This document shows, piece after piece, positions 1 to 8,900 of a stretch of 32,091 bases of DNA. A program made the position numbers and the translations under genes. The notes under the pieces are model-generated. The model did no database searches. It was not told the origin of the DNA and saw only the letters and a program-made list of their open reading frames with translations. The stretch is from Acetobacter tropicalis (GTDB lineage Bacteria > Pseudomonadota > Alphaproteobacteria > Acetobacterales > Acetobacteraceae), in assembly GCF_001580915.1 (NCBI RefSeq), contig NZ_LHZQ01000190.1, forward strand, positions 1 to 32,091. Direction: 5' to 3'. Numbering within the stretch: position 1 is the stretch's first letter; every line of letters begins with the position of its first letter.

Positions 1-453
1 CTGAAAAAATGCCACCGCACAAAATTCTACACAGTCTCCGATGGAAAGCGCTACACCTACGGCGGGTACTGGCCGGGTGAAATTGTGGGGATGTATCTTG
101 CTCCTCTCTCTGATCTGGAAGTGCATCAGCTTGATCTGACGGCGACCCCACCAGTGCATCTGTTCAGCAAAGGGGACAGCCTGAAGCTGGGGCTGCACTA
201 TTATGATCTCTCACTACTTTATCCCTCCGGTGTCGGGCTGAAATCAGGAGGGCGTCATATTTCTGACGAACTGGATGCCACGGCAGAATACACACTGAAC
301 GCCACTACATCCGCCGCCTTGGCGGGTGGGGTTGCGTTCGCTGGCCCTGCGGGCCGGGCGTTGGCGCATGCAGGTGTACCAGGCGGTTATCCGGTGCCAG
401 ATATTGGCCATCATGCAGGAATCATAGAGGCGTATTTTTACAAACACTTCTGA
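1..453 (+). CDS. Alginate-export-family outer membrane protein, C-terminal fragment
   Basis: The reading frame is open from base 1 with no start, so the gene begins outside the window. About 150 C-terminal residues are present. They alternate polar and hydrophobic residues like outer-membrane beta strands, with a DELDATAEYTLNATTS segment and a C-terminal IEAYFYKHF ending in phenylalanine, the usual BAM-recognised end of an outer membrane barrel. This resembles the last strands of alginate-export (AlgE-like) porins common in acetic acid bacteria, where they are thought to be general substrate channels rather than alginate exporters. No terminator is obvious after the stop, and the permease starts about 80 bp downstream. 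The family call rests on the tail only. Confidence 0.6.
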   Translation: MKKCHRTKFYTVSDGKRYTYGGYWPGEIVGMYLAPLSDLEVHQLDLTATPPVHLFSKGDSLKLGLHYYDLSLLYPSGVGLKSGGRHISDELDATAEYTLNATTSAALAGGVAFAGPAGRALAHAGVPGGYPVPDIGHHAGIIEAYFYKHF

Positions 454-474
454 AACGCTTATCTATCCAAGGAA

Positions 475-518
475 ATTACCAAGTCTTTTCCGTTAGGTTA
501 ATGATCTACATTGGTAAT
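475..518 (+). promoter_or_regulatory. Inverted repeat in the permease leader
   Basis: Perfect 8-bp arms ATTACCAA (475-482) and TTGGTAAT (511-518) are separated by 28 bp, just before the permease ribosome binding site AAAGGA (525-530). It could be a leader hairpin or a spaced operator. No regulator is known from this window. Confidence 0.3.
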
Positions 519-534
519 GAAATGAAAGGATGCC

Positions 535-1914
535 ATGCACATGGTTGAACAAGACAGCTCTCCAGCCACAACACCTGCCGCGGGTTTACGGAATCGCCAT
601 ATCGCGATGATCGCCCTCGGAGGGGTAATTGGTGCGGGGCTGTTTGTCGGGAGCGGGGCTGCCATAGCGGCGACCGGTCCGGCCGTGTTGCTGGCTTTTC
701 TGGTGGTGGGCGCGCTTGTTATTCTGGTTATGCGCATGCTGGGTGAAATGGTGGTGGCCAGCCCCGGCCGTGGTTCCTTCGTTGAATATATTCGCATGTC
801 ATGCGGAGACCGCGCGGGTTTTACCGCAGGATGGCTCTACTGGTTTTTCTGGGTGGTGGTGCTGGGGAGTGAGGCCATAGCTGGCGCCCTTGTGATTGAG
901 GACTGGATTAAGCTGCCTGTGTGGGTGCTGGCGATCGGCCTGATTATTGCGCTCAAGCTGATCAATTTTGCCGCCCCCCGTGTGTTTGGGGAATGCGAGT
1001 TCTGGCTTTCTCTGGTCAAGGTTGTCAGCATTATCGCCTTTATTCTGATGGCGGGCCTCTATGTTCTGCATCTGTTTGGCCCGGGCACAACGCCGGTGCA
1101 GAATTTTCTTGGGCATGGCGGTTTTTTTCCACATGGGTTTGTGGCCGTTCTGTCCATTATTCCCACCATCCTGTTCACCATGATGGGCTCGGAAATTGCA
1201 ACAGTCGCGGCTGCGGAATCATCTGAGCCCGGCAAGAACGTGGCGCGGGTGACGCGCAGCATCGGCACACGCGTGACCCTGTTCTATCTGGTCTCTGTCG
1301 CCATGATCCTGCTGGTGGTGCCATGGACCAGTATTGTGCCCGGTAAATCTCCATTTGTGTCGGCCATGGATGCCATGGGTATTCCCGGCGCAGGTCTTGT
1401 TATGCGTATTGTGGTGTTGAGCGCCATTATTTCCTGCCTGAACTCCAGCATGTACATCACATCCCGTATTCTGACCGAACTGGCAGCCAGTGGGGATGCC
1501 CCGCCATCTCTGGCGCGGGAATCAACCACGGATGCGCCGCGTCTGGCCATTGTGGTCAGTAGTGTGGCGGGTACAGTGGTGGCGTTCTCCTCCATTCTGG
1601 CACCCGACACCATTTTCGCTTTTTTGCTCAGTTGTAGTGGTGGCGTTATTCTGGTGGTGTATTCCATGATCGTGGCTGCCTACATCAAGGCAAGAGAGGC
1701 CGCCCAGAAAGCGGGTGAAGCGGATGGTTACAACCTGCCGTTTTTTCCGTATTGCAACTACGTGGCGCTGATTGCTGTGGTGCTGGTGTTTGTAGCCATG
1801 CTGCTCAACCCTGCTGAACGGATGACGGCTGTTGCCAGCATTGGCACATCGGTTGTGTGCTATGGGCTCGCTTCTTTTCGCACGGGGCGTCGTGCCAGTT
1901 CAGCGGCGCTCTAA
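535..1914 (+). CDS. AAT/APC-family amino acid permease
   Basis: This is a 459-residue polytopic inner-membrane protein of the amino acid/polyamine/organocation superfamily, AAT (GABA permease/ProY-like) type, expected to import an amino acid by proton symport. The first membrane segment carries the family motif IALGGVIGAGLFVGSG near residues 23-40. It is followed by GEMVVASPGRGSFVEY and roughly twelve hydrophobic segments; length is normal. The ribosome site AAAGGA at 525-530 lies close to the ATG at 535 and at a better distance from the second ATG at 541, so the true start may be 541. The 3' end overlaps the convergent methyltransferase by 15 bp. Substrate cannot be read from sequence; proline or GABA are possible by family resemblance. 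Confidence 0.85.
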   Translation: MHMVEQDSSPATTPAAGLRNRHIAMIALGGVIGAGLFVGSGAAIAATGPAVLLAFLVVGALVILVMRMLGEMVVASPGRGSFVEYIRMSCGDRAGFTAGWLYWFFWVVVLGSEAIAGALVIEDWIKLPVWVLAIGLIIALKLINFAAPRVFGECEFWLSLVKVVSIIAFILMAGLYVLHLFGPGTTPVQNFLGHGGFFPHGFVAVLSIIPTILFTMMGSEIATVAAAESSEPGKNVARVTRSIGTRVTLFYLVSVAMILLVVPWTSIVPGKSPFVSAMDAMGIPGAGLVMRIVVLSAIISCLNSSMYITSRILTELAASGDAPPSLARESTTDAPRLAIVVSSVAGTVVAFSSILAPDTIFAFLLSCSGGVILVVYSMIVAAYIKAREAAQKAGEADGYNLPFFPYCNYVALIAVVLVFVAMLLNPAERMTAVASIGTSVVCYGLASFRTGRRASSAAL

Positions 1915-2751
1915 TGCGCCAGAAGAGCGGGGAGGTTTACGAGCCGTGTAAAGCGCGGTCATGAACCGCCGCTCCACTATCCCCCCAAATTCCTGATCTG
2001 CCAGTTTTGCCAACTCATGCAGGATATGGGTCTTTACGGCAGGATCAGCCGCGCTGATTTGCGAGAAGGTTGCGGCCAGCGCACTGATCTGCGCGGTGGT
2101 CATTGTGATGTTCCATCGCAGAAAAAATGCTTCCACATCCTGAAATCCTGCGGCGTGAAGGTCGTCCAGACGCGCTGTGCGATTCAGGGCAAACGGGAGT
2201 TGGCCCTGTTGCCAACTCCGGCTTTCCCCGAGTTGGGCAAAGAGAGGGCTGGCCTTCAGATGAAACGCATCAGGTTCATTTGGGTCTCCAAACACGTTCC
2301 ACCACATTGCCCACCATCCTCCCGGTTTGAGAGCGCGATGGACTTTGCGTAAGGCTTCTGCCTGAGGCAGCCAATGGAACGCAGTTGCCGCAATGCCGAG
2401 ATCATACGTGCCCGCTTCGATGGGTGCATCTTCCCAACTGGCTGGGATTACAGTCAGATGCGGCGCTGTTGGAGCCAGATATTCTGCAAGATACGCACAG
2501 AGCCGTGGGTCGGGTTCAATGGCTGTCAGTTCTTCTGGTTGATGGTCCAGCAGAATACGGGTTGCCTGTCCTGTACCGGGCCCGATTTCAAAGATGCGCG
2601 CTCCAGCAAAAGGTATGCAGGCCCTCAGGTGATCATAAACGACCGCAGGATAAGGGGGGCGTGCCTCCTGATACGCGGCTGCATTTTCACCAAACGTCGT
2701 TCGCCTGTCGCGGAATGATGGGGTTTCCAAAAAATTTGTCCTGTGTGCCAA
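1900..2751 (-). CDS. Class I SAM-dependent methyltransferase
   Basis: This is a 283-residue (or slightly shorter) Rossmann-fold methyltransferase. Motif I reads IFEIGPGTGQ at about residues 53-62, followed by an acidic end of strand 2 (AIEPD), a YDLGIAATAFHWL motif and the HRALKPGGWWAMWW post-motif seen in UbiE/trans-aconitate-type enzymes. The acceptor substrate is not evident. No ATG precedes motif I. The frame opens at TTG 2751, and a second TTG at 2730 has AGGA eight bases upstream, so 2730 is an attractive alternative start. The gene is convergent with the permease and shares 15 bp with its 3' end. About 29 bp separate it from the end of the cupin gene upstream, so it may be the last gene of that unit. 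Confidence 0.75.
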   Translation of the reverse strand: MAHRTNFLETPSFRDRRTTFGENAAAYQEARPPYPAVVYDHLRACIPFAGARIFEIGPGTGQATRILLDHQPEELTAIEPDPRLCAYLAEYLAPTAPHLTVIPASWEDAPIEAGTYDLGIAATAFHWLPQAEALRKVHRALKPGGWWAMWWNVFGDPNEPDAFHLKASPLFAQLGESRSWQQGQLPFALNRTARLDDLHAAGFQDVEAFFLRWNITMTTAQISALAATFSQISAADPAVKTHILHELAKLADQEFGGIVERRFMTALYTARKPPRSSGALERR

Positions 2752-2780
2752 AGGCTGTTGGGGAGCGCTCTCGTGTTCCT

Positions 2781-3212
2781 TTATGGTTTTCCTGTTTGCA
2801 CATAATCGGATGGTTGGAATGGCGGCGCGGTGAGCGCGTAAAAACGCAGCACACTTTGCGGAGCGGCAGCAATTCGGTGGCGGCTTCTTGCAACAAGACG
2901 CACAATATCTCCCGCTTTTACCGTGTGGGGCGTGCCTTCAAGCCAGACGGTGCCATGGCCCTCTTTGATGAGAAAAAATTCTTCGGCGGTTTTGTTGTAG
3001 CTTTCTGGATAAGAGATGCCGGGTTTGAGCGTAAACAAGGCAATACTCAGCTTTCCCGAAGGAAGGGCAGCATTTTGTCCTACAAGTTCCTGGAGCGTGC
3101 TTCCTGCGGAGGGGGTGATTTCTGGGACCTGTGCGGGTGTGAGTGTCTGCGCGCGCGCAATGACACTAGAAAAAGCGGCCAGCGTGATAAGAGTAGAAAC
3201 CACTGTCTTCAT
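2781..3212 (-). CDS. Exported single-domain cupin protein
   Basis: The 143-residue protein has a signal peptide (MKTVVSTLITLAAFSSVIARA) and one cupin_2 barrel. The barrel shows NKTAEEFFLIKEGHGTVWLEG and a second strand set around VKAGDIVRLVARSRHRI; an acidic pair and a late histidine are available for metal, but the usual HxH of metal cupins is not obvious. Small cupins of this type bind or isomerise small ligands; the ligand here is unknown. Its ATG overlaps the stop of the preceding cupin as ATGA (3209-3212) with no good Shine-Dalgarno sequence, which implies translational coupling. Both products are predicted to be periplasmic and may act together. Confidence 0.72.
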   Translation of the reverse strand: MKTVVSTLITLAAFSSVIARAQTLTPAQVPEITPSAGSTLQELVGQNAALPSGKLSIALFTLKPGISYPESYNKTAEEFFLIKEGHGTVWLEGTPHTVKAGDIVRLVARSRHRIAAAPQSVLRFYALTAPPFQPSDYVQTGKP

Positions 3213-3844
3213 GGGGTGATCGCTTTCTCACGGGTCAAGGCCGTGATCTCTTGGCTGGCAGAAGGATAAAGGCGGGAAAGTTGGGCGCGGTTTCCGGGTT
3301 CAAAATCGTTGGGGATAAAACCGGGGGCCATGGTGGTTCCAGCAAAGGCCCAGCCAAGGGGGCCTTCGGGTGCTGACCCTTGCCACACACCTTCCGGTAC
3401 AACAAAGGCGGGGTTTCCCGCGTTCAATTTCACATGCCTAATGCTGCCATCGGGGTAAAGCAGCAGAAGGTGAATGGTATCGCCTTTATAAAAATGCCAG
3501 ACCTCAGCTGTTCTCAATCGGTGCAATGCTGAAAATCCACTTCGGGTTTCCAGTAACAGAATGGCTGTGGAAATGGGGTGCGTAACGCCTGCATAACGGG
3601 CGGGAAGCGCTGCACCGGGAATGGTTTCCGGTGTTCTTTGTAGTTGAGAAAACCAGCCTCCTTCAACCGGGATAGGCTGCATATGATACTGCATCATCAG
3701 GGAGCGTGCTGCCGAAGGCATGGAACCATCTGTGTCCGCCAGCGTGGGGTGAACGGTTCCCAACAGGCAGATCAGGGCAGCGGCACAGACAGGCAGGCCG
3801 GATGAGGGCGACGAAAACCACCGCATGGATTTTTTTTCAAACAT
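3209..3844 (-). CDS. Exported cupin, DUF985 (Cupin_5) family
   Basis: This 211-residue protein starts with a hydrophobic export signal (ICLLGTVHPTLA) and continues with the DUF985/Cupin_5 signature: MQPIPVEGGWFSQLQR, TAILLLETRSGFSALHRL, AEVWHFYKGD, FVVPEGVWQGS and APGFIPNDFE. These include the histidine and glutamate positions conserved in this cupin family. Most DUF985 proteins are cytoplasmic, so an exported version is somewhat unusual. The start ATG has GAGGT a few bases upstream. It overlaps the next cupin by four bases and lies behind a promoter candidate at 4022-4053. The biochemical activity of DUF985 is not established; a sugar or small-molecule ligand is only a guess. Confidence 0.78.
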   Translation of the reverse strand: MFEKKSMRWFSSPSSGLPVCAAALICLLGTVHPTLADTDGSMPSAARSLMMQYHMQPIPVEGGWFSQLQRTPETIPGAALPARYAGVTHPISTAILLLETRSGFSALHRLRTAEVWHFYKGDTIHLLLLYPDGSIRHVKLNAGNPAFVVPEGVWQGSAPEGPLGWAFAGTTMAPGFIPNDFEPGNRAQLSRLYPSASQEITALTREKAITP

Positions 3845-3850
3845 CTTACC

Positions 3851-3988
3851 TCACATGCCTGCACGCGCAGGTGGTGCTATGTAGTGTGCGATTGCAGGGG
3901 AAGGGCAGGAAGAACTTTGTAAGACATAGTGTGCAAACAAGGTTCTTTTGGTTGAGCCGGGGGAAGTGGTGAAAATTTCCCATGTCAT
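3851..3988 (-). CDS. Candidate 45-residue leader ORF before the cupin operon
   Basis: An ATG at 3988 (minus strand) is preceded by AGGGG at six-base spacing, a better ribosome site than many genes here. The 45-codon frame ends at 3851, only six bases before the cupin ATG at 3844, so its TGA lies inside the cupin ribosome site GAGGT. That arrangement would favour coupling. The peptide begins MTWEIFTTSPG and has no recognisable family, signal peptide or strong composition bias. It may be a chance frame in a long leader. Confidence 0.3.
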   Translation of the reverse strand: MTWEIFTTSPGSTKRTLFAHYVLQSSSCPSPAIAHYIAPPARAGM

Positions 3989-4008
3989 ATGCGTCCCCTG
4001 CGTCCTTT

Positions 4009-4053
4009 GTATCGTTACGATACGATTATCATCTCGATACAGAGGAAGCGCAA
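4009..4053 (-). promoter_or_regulatory. Promoter candidate with TetR-type palindrome for the cupin operon
   Basis: On the minus strand TTGCGC (4053-4048) and GATAAT (4030-4025) are separated by exactly 17 bp, a plausible housekeeping promoter (3/6 and 5/6 matches). Directly downstream, where transcription would start, lies the perfect palindrome GTATCGT-T-ACGATAC (4009-4023). The outer half of it recurs inverted at 4035-4041 (CGATACA, pairing with TGTATCG at 4008-4014). A palindrome of this size over a start site is typical of a repressor such as a TetR-family protein, but no such gene is in the window. Confidence 0.5.
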
Positions 4054-4174
4054 GCCGCAAGGCAGAGGGCGTGATGTGTGTTGGTGCATTCAGCCAGACA
4101 GAGTGATGCAACTAGGTAGGGTAGTCTGAACACTCTTACTGGAGCCCTCAACGGATACCTGTCTCTTTCAGCTT

Positions 4175-4858
4175 TTAGTGGATGGTCAGGCTGTCCAGAT
4201 GGATCAGCAGACCATGTTCGCGCAGGTAAAGCAGCGCACCTGCCGAAAGAATGGTGGCTCCAGCAATGGCGATGGAGAGGGATATGCTGTGGCTGGAAAC
4301 CAGTGTGCCGATAACAGCCCCGACAAACAGGCTGCCAATGGCTGCCAGCCTGCGCCAAGTGCCCGGATTGGAGCCTCCGGCAATGCTGCTGTTGTGGGCC
4401 AGACCATGCAGGAGCATGGTTGCGGCCGGCAGGCTCATATCCGCGACCTTCGCGTGGCGGGTGGCAGAGGTCTGCATGCCCATGGCAAAGGCAAGCAGGC
4501 CGAGCGTAATATAGGTGCGGCCGGGTGGGTTGGCAGCCCAGACCAGCGCGGTCAGACCTACCAGCAGGCCTACACGCAGCAGAATATCCCCTACTGCATA
4601 GCGCACAGTGCGGTCCCGGCGCGTCAGGCGTCCCCCGGTAACGGCCCCCAGCAGATACAGGCCAATCGCTTCAAAGCCGGATAAGACCACGGTTTCCGAT
4701 GTTGCAATATGCACAGCCATCAGCAGGATGGTGGCGGTCATGTAGCCCGCAAAAATTTTGAGATGCAGCAGGGATACGGCATCAAGCATGCCCATGGCCA
4801 TGGTTACCAGAATAATGGCGGCAACCAGCCGGGGGTCGTGGCCTGCGCGGGTGGTCAT
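4175..4858 (-). CDS. DUF1275 (YoaK-like) membrane protein
   Basis: The 227-residue integral membrane protein has about six to seven hydrophobic segments and DUF1275 features: an N-terminal GMLDAVSLLHLKIFAGYMTATILLM segment (MTGN-like in relatives) and FAMGMQTSATRHAKVADM in the middle. The family is widespread, of unknown function, and annotated as a putative transporter-like protein. The ATG at 4858 is preferred over an in-frame ATG at 4876 because GGAGA (4863-4867, minus strand) sits at correct spacing before it. It is divergent from the exported GlcG/HbpS-type gene across about 250 bp. Confidence 0.8.
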   Translation of the reverse strand: MTTRAGHDPRLVAAIILVTMAMGMLDAVSLLHLKIFAGYMTATILLMAVHIATSETVVLSGFEAIGLYLLGAVTGGRLTRRDRTVRYAVGDILLRVGLLVGLTALVWAANPPGRTYITLGLLAFAMGMQTSATRHAKVADMSLPAATMLLHGLAHNSSIAGGSNPGTWRRLAAIGSLFVGAVIGTLVSSHSISLSIAIAGATILSAGALLYLREHGLLIHLDSLTIH

Positions 4859-5105
4859 GAAGTCTCCGAAAAACAAATAGCTGAATAAAGAAGGGTGGGG
4901 GGTCTCATATCATTTTTTCACGTTTTTGTGTGTTTCTGTTGTCAAGGCTCCTATGGGGCTGTTGCACGGCTTTTGTCGGCCTGAGCGCATAAAAGAAACG
5001 GTAGATGAAAAAAGAAGTTTGTCTGCTCTTGATTTTTTGATTTGTGGATATCTCTTCGGCCACACACACCCTTCAGGCTTATGATACCAGTAGGGTGACA
5101 AAATC

Positions 5106-5648
5106 ATGGGTCAGAAACGCGCAAATTGTATCGGGTTATGGTCACTCTGTGCTGGCATGGTGGTGGCGGTAGTGTCGCATTCCATAGCCTGTGCACAAAG
5201 CCACATTGTTTCCTTGCAAAAGCTGGACTGGTCCACGGCCGAACATCTTGCATCGGAAGCTGTTCGAGTGTGTCAGGCGCAGGGATATTCCGTTACCGCC
5301 ACCGTTGTGGATACCACGGGGCATCAGCAGGTTGTTATCAAAGGCGATACAGTGCCCTTGCAGTCTCTCTCGGTTTCTTATCGGAAGGCTTATACGGCAT
5401 ATTCCTATGGGCTGGCGTTTAACAAAAATACAACCAGTGAACTGATTGCCGCTAAAGTGACCGGTCCCGCCAATGGGGCATTGAACACCATTCCTGAAGT
5501 TTTGTTTGTACCGGGGGGTGTCACAGTGCGTACAGCCTCAGGCAGCACTGTTCTGGGGGGCCTTGGTGTGTCTGGAGCACCGGGTGGAGAGAAGGATGAA
5601 GCCTGCGCTCTGGCTGCGGTTAAAAAATTCCAGGCAGAATTCCATTAG
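5106..5648 (+). CDS. Exported GlcG/HbpS-type (DUF336) protein
   Basis: The 180-residue protein has a signal peptide ending near ACAQ (residues 28-31) and a single GlcG/HbpS domain. Signatures are the VCQAQGYSVTATVVDTTGH strand, SLSVSYRKAYTAYSYG, the PGGVTVR turn, and the glycine-rich GGLGVSGAPGGEKDEACA segment typical of the family. HbpS relatives bind haem or act as extracellular redox sensors, whereas GlcG function is unknown. The histidines that define haem binding in streptomycete HbpS cannot be assigned here. The gene stands alone, with AGGG upstream of the ATG and a small hairpin downstream. Confidence 0.8.
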   Translation: MGQKRANCIGLWSLCAGMVVAVVSHSIACAQSHIVSLQKLDWSTAEHLASEAVRVCQAQGYSVTATVVDTTGHQQVVIKGDTVPLQSLSVSYRKAYTAYSYGLAFNKNTTSELIAAKVTGPANGALNTIPEVLFVPGGVTVRTASGSTVLGGLGVSGAPGGEKDEACALAAVKKFQAEFH

Positions 5649-5728
5649 AACAAGGCGGTCAAAAGAAAGACGTCTGGCTATCCTACAAAAAAGATAAGCA
5701 GGGCTGGAGAGACTGACCATGTGAGACT

Positions 5729-5757
5729 ACACATCTCCAATGATGTGTGTGCGTTTT
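5729..5757 (+). terminator. Possible terminator after the GlcG/HbpS-type gene
   Basis: ACACATC (5729-5735), loop TCCAAT and GATGTGT (5742-5748) form a seven-pair stem, followed after five bases by TTTT. It is weak but correctly placed. Confidence 0.4.
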
Positions 5758-5890
5758 CTCTCATTCCGTAGTGGCTGTTTCAAAATCTCGGTGGGCCTTC
5801 AGTCCTCACTATAAGACAAATGCAGATGTGGCTGTGTTGTGTTTGAAAACAGGTCTGGCAGGAAAAAATTGTTTATCGGCTGCCAGAGGA

Positions 5891-5931
5891 GAGACTGAGA
5901 TACAGAAAGGTTTTTTCTGCATCTCAGTTTC
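5891..5931. terminator. Long stem-loop downstream of putA
   Basis: An 18-base arm (5891-5908) pairs with 5914-5931 across a five-base loop, with one G-U pair and one mismatch. It lies 22 bp beyond the putA stop. There is no strong T run on either side, so it may be a 3' stabiliser as much as an intrinsic terminator for both convergent genes. Confidence 0.5.
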
Positions 5932-5953
5932 TTACTTTTAAGCACTCTCCGCC

Positions 5954-8900
5954 TTAGCCGAGCGTCATGAGGCTGGCGTTTCCTCCGGCAGCAGTTGTGT
6001 TAATGCTGCGGGATTGTTCTTCCAGAACACATTCAGCAGAAGGCAGCTCATTGCCCGTAATCCATGAGGAAGCAATGGGGGCGGTGTTGCTGCCAGCCAA
6101 GGCTTGCCGGGCTGCGGCAAAGGCGGCGTCATCACGCTCGCTGAGCACAATGGCGCATGGTTCTGCCGTGGCGCTTGCAACCAGCTTCACTTTGGTGCGG
6201 ATTGCGTCTGGCAGACTGATATACCAGCTTGAAATGGAGGCATCGGCCAGAATGAGCGCTGTATTCCCGCCGCTGAGCGCCAGAGAGATCTGGTTATACA
6301 GCCCTGTTTTGGTGGCAGGGATACATAGCACATTGCCCCGTGGTGTCAGGCTGTAAAGGTTTTTCTCGCCTACCGGGCCGGGTAGCGCTATTTCTCCACC
6401 CACCAGAGGTAGCCGGGTAAGAGAGGTGGCTGTTGTGGCTGAAGTGCTTTCTCCTTGGCCCCGCAACCAGTCGGTCCAGGCCGTCATGGCGGCGGGAACG
6501 CGGCCACGCACCAGTTGGGGCACGGCAGGAGCCTGCGCCAGTAGCCGGCGCAGGATCAGCGGGCCACCGGCTTTGGGGCCTGTGCCAGAAAGCCCACGCC
6601 CACCAAATGGCTGCACACCCACCACTGCACCAATAGTGTTGCGGTTTACGTACAGATTGCCCGCCTCAACATGAGAGAGAACATGCTGTACGGTCGATTC
6701 AATGCGTGTGTGCAGGCCAAAGGTCAGGCCGTAACCCGTTGAGTTGATGTCGGCCAAAAGCTGATCCAGCTTGCTGCGGGAATAGCGCAGCACATGCAGC
6801 ACGGGACCGAACACTTCCGCACCCATTTCTCGCACATTGGCAATTTCAATCAGCGTGGGAGGGACAAAACTGCCATTGGCACAGGCTTCTGGCACATCAA
6901 GAGCAAAAACAGGCGCTTTTTTCTGGCGGAAGTGTTCAATATGCTTGGTGATGCCCTCGGCAGCTTCTGCAGTAATCACCGGCCCCACATCGGTTGAAAG
7001 CAGGGCAGGGTTGCCCATGCTCAACTCCCGCATGGCACCGCGCAGCATGGTCAGAATGTGGTCAGCGCAGTCTTCCTGCACGCAGAGCAGACGCAGGGCG
7101 GAACAGCGCTGGCCTGCGCTATCAAAGGCTGAGGCCACAACATCGGCCACAACCTGCTCGGCCAGTGCGGAAGAATCCACAATCATGGCGTTCTGGCCAC
7201 CCGTTTCCGCAATCAGTGGTACGGGTTGGCCCGTGTGGGTACGGCGGGTTTCAAGCTGGCGATTGATGGCCTGCGCAACAACGGTGGAGCCGGTGAACAT
7301 CACGCCGGAGATGCGCTCATCCCCGACCAGTGCTGCGCCAATATCTCCTTCACCGGTCAGCAGTTGCAGTGCGCCAGCAGGCACACCGGCTTCGTGCAGG
7401 ACACCAACGGCCAGTGCGGCAATCAGGGGCGTTTCTTCTGCCGGTTTGGCCAGCACCACGTTGCCCGCAGCCAGTGCTGCGGCAATCTGGCCGGTGAAAA
7501 TGGCTAACGGAAAGTTCCAGGGGCTGATACAGACCACACTGCCCAGGGGCACATGGGTGCTATTATCAAATTCCCGGCGAACGGTTGCACCGTAATAGCG
7601 GAGGAAGTCTACGGCTTCACGCACTTCCGCAATACCGTTGGGCAGGGATTTTCCTGCTTCACGGGAAAGCAGAGCCAACAGCTCATCCTGCCGGGCTTCC
7701 AGAAGGTCAGATGCTTTTTCCAGAATATCCGCCCGTGCAGAAGCTGGTGTTTCTGCCCACGCTTTTTTGGCTTTTTCTGCTGCTGTTACAGCTTTTTTGG
7801 CTACCTCCGGCGTTGCCAGCACCACGGAACCCACAACATCCTGACGGTTGGCAGGATTGGTAACAGGCATGGCTGTGCCTTTGGCCTTCTGACCTGTGAT
7901 GATTGGTGCCGCTTTCCATGTTTCTGGTGCGTTTTTCAAGCCTTCCGCAAGGGAGGCCAGAATCTGATCGTCGGCCAGATCCGTTCCTGCGGAATTGCGG
8001 CGTTCTTCACCAAATAGCTCTGCGGGTTTACGGATTTCAGAATGAGATGCGCCGTAAGGTGTAAAGCTATGGGCAGTTTCGAGCGGATCTTCTACCAGAG
8101 CGGATACAGGAATGGTTTCATCGCCAATCTGGTTCACAAAGGATGAGTTGGCACCGTTTTCCAGCAGACGACGCACCAGATAGGCCAGTAGGGTTTCATG
8201 TGTGCCTACCGGGGCATAAATACGGGCCGGACGGCCAAGTTTGTCCGCCCCCACAACCTGTTTGTAAAGGGGTTCGCCCATGCCATGCAGGCATTGAAAT
8301 TCGTAAGACCCGATCTCAAACTTTTCACCCGCCAGCGTATAGATGGTGGACAGGGTGCGGGCGTTATGCGTGGCGAACTGCGGGAAGATGACATCTCGCG
8401 CATTCAGCAGCTTACGGGCGCAGGCAATGTAGCTGATATCGGTATGGCTTTTACGGGTGTAAACCGGAAAATCAGAAAGTCCGTCAACCTGCGCTTTCTT
8501 GATTTCACTGTCCCAGTAAGCGCCTTTAACAAGCCGAACCATCAGCCTGCGGTTGGTGCGGCGTGCAAGGTCAATAAGGAAGTCCAGCACGTATGGGCAG
8601 CGTTTGCCGTAAGCCTGCACCACAAAGCCAATGCCGTTCCAGCCTTCCAGGCCGGGGGTCTGACAAAGCGCTTCCAGCAGATCAAGCGAGATATCCAGCC
8701 GCTCGCTTTCTTCCGCATCAATATTGATGCCGATATCATAGCTGCGGGCCAGAAGTGTAAGTTCCTGCACCACAGCCAGCAGTTCGGTCATGACCCGTTC
8801 GCGCTTGGCGCGGGCGTAGCGCGGGTGCAGGGCGGACAGTTTGATGGAAATGCCCGGGCGTTCATACACATTTGCGCCTTTGGCACTGCGGCCAATGGCA

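Larger units (their letters stand above)
3845..4174. other. Intergenic region upstream of the cupin pair
   Basis: This is 330 bp between the cupin start and the stop of the DUF1275 gene. It holds a minus-strand promoter candidate, a perfect 15-bp palindrome, and a possible 45-codon ORF listed separately. No terminator is seen after the DUF1275 gene, so some read-through into the cupins is possible. Confidence 0.6.
5649..5953. other. Convergent intergenic region with two stem-loops
   Basis: This is 305 bp between two convergent genes. It contains two hairpins listed separately. A 64-codon plus-strand frame inside it ends just past the second hairpin and has no coding character. Confidence 0.6.

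Noticed and set aside
2385-3269. 294-codon plus-strand frame across the methyltransferase and cupin genes
   Set aside because: It runs through two well-supported minus-strand genes and resembles no family.
5747-5941. 64-codon frame between the GlcG/HbpS-type gene and putA
   Set aside because: It overlaps a long stem-loop and shows no coding features.
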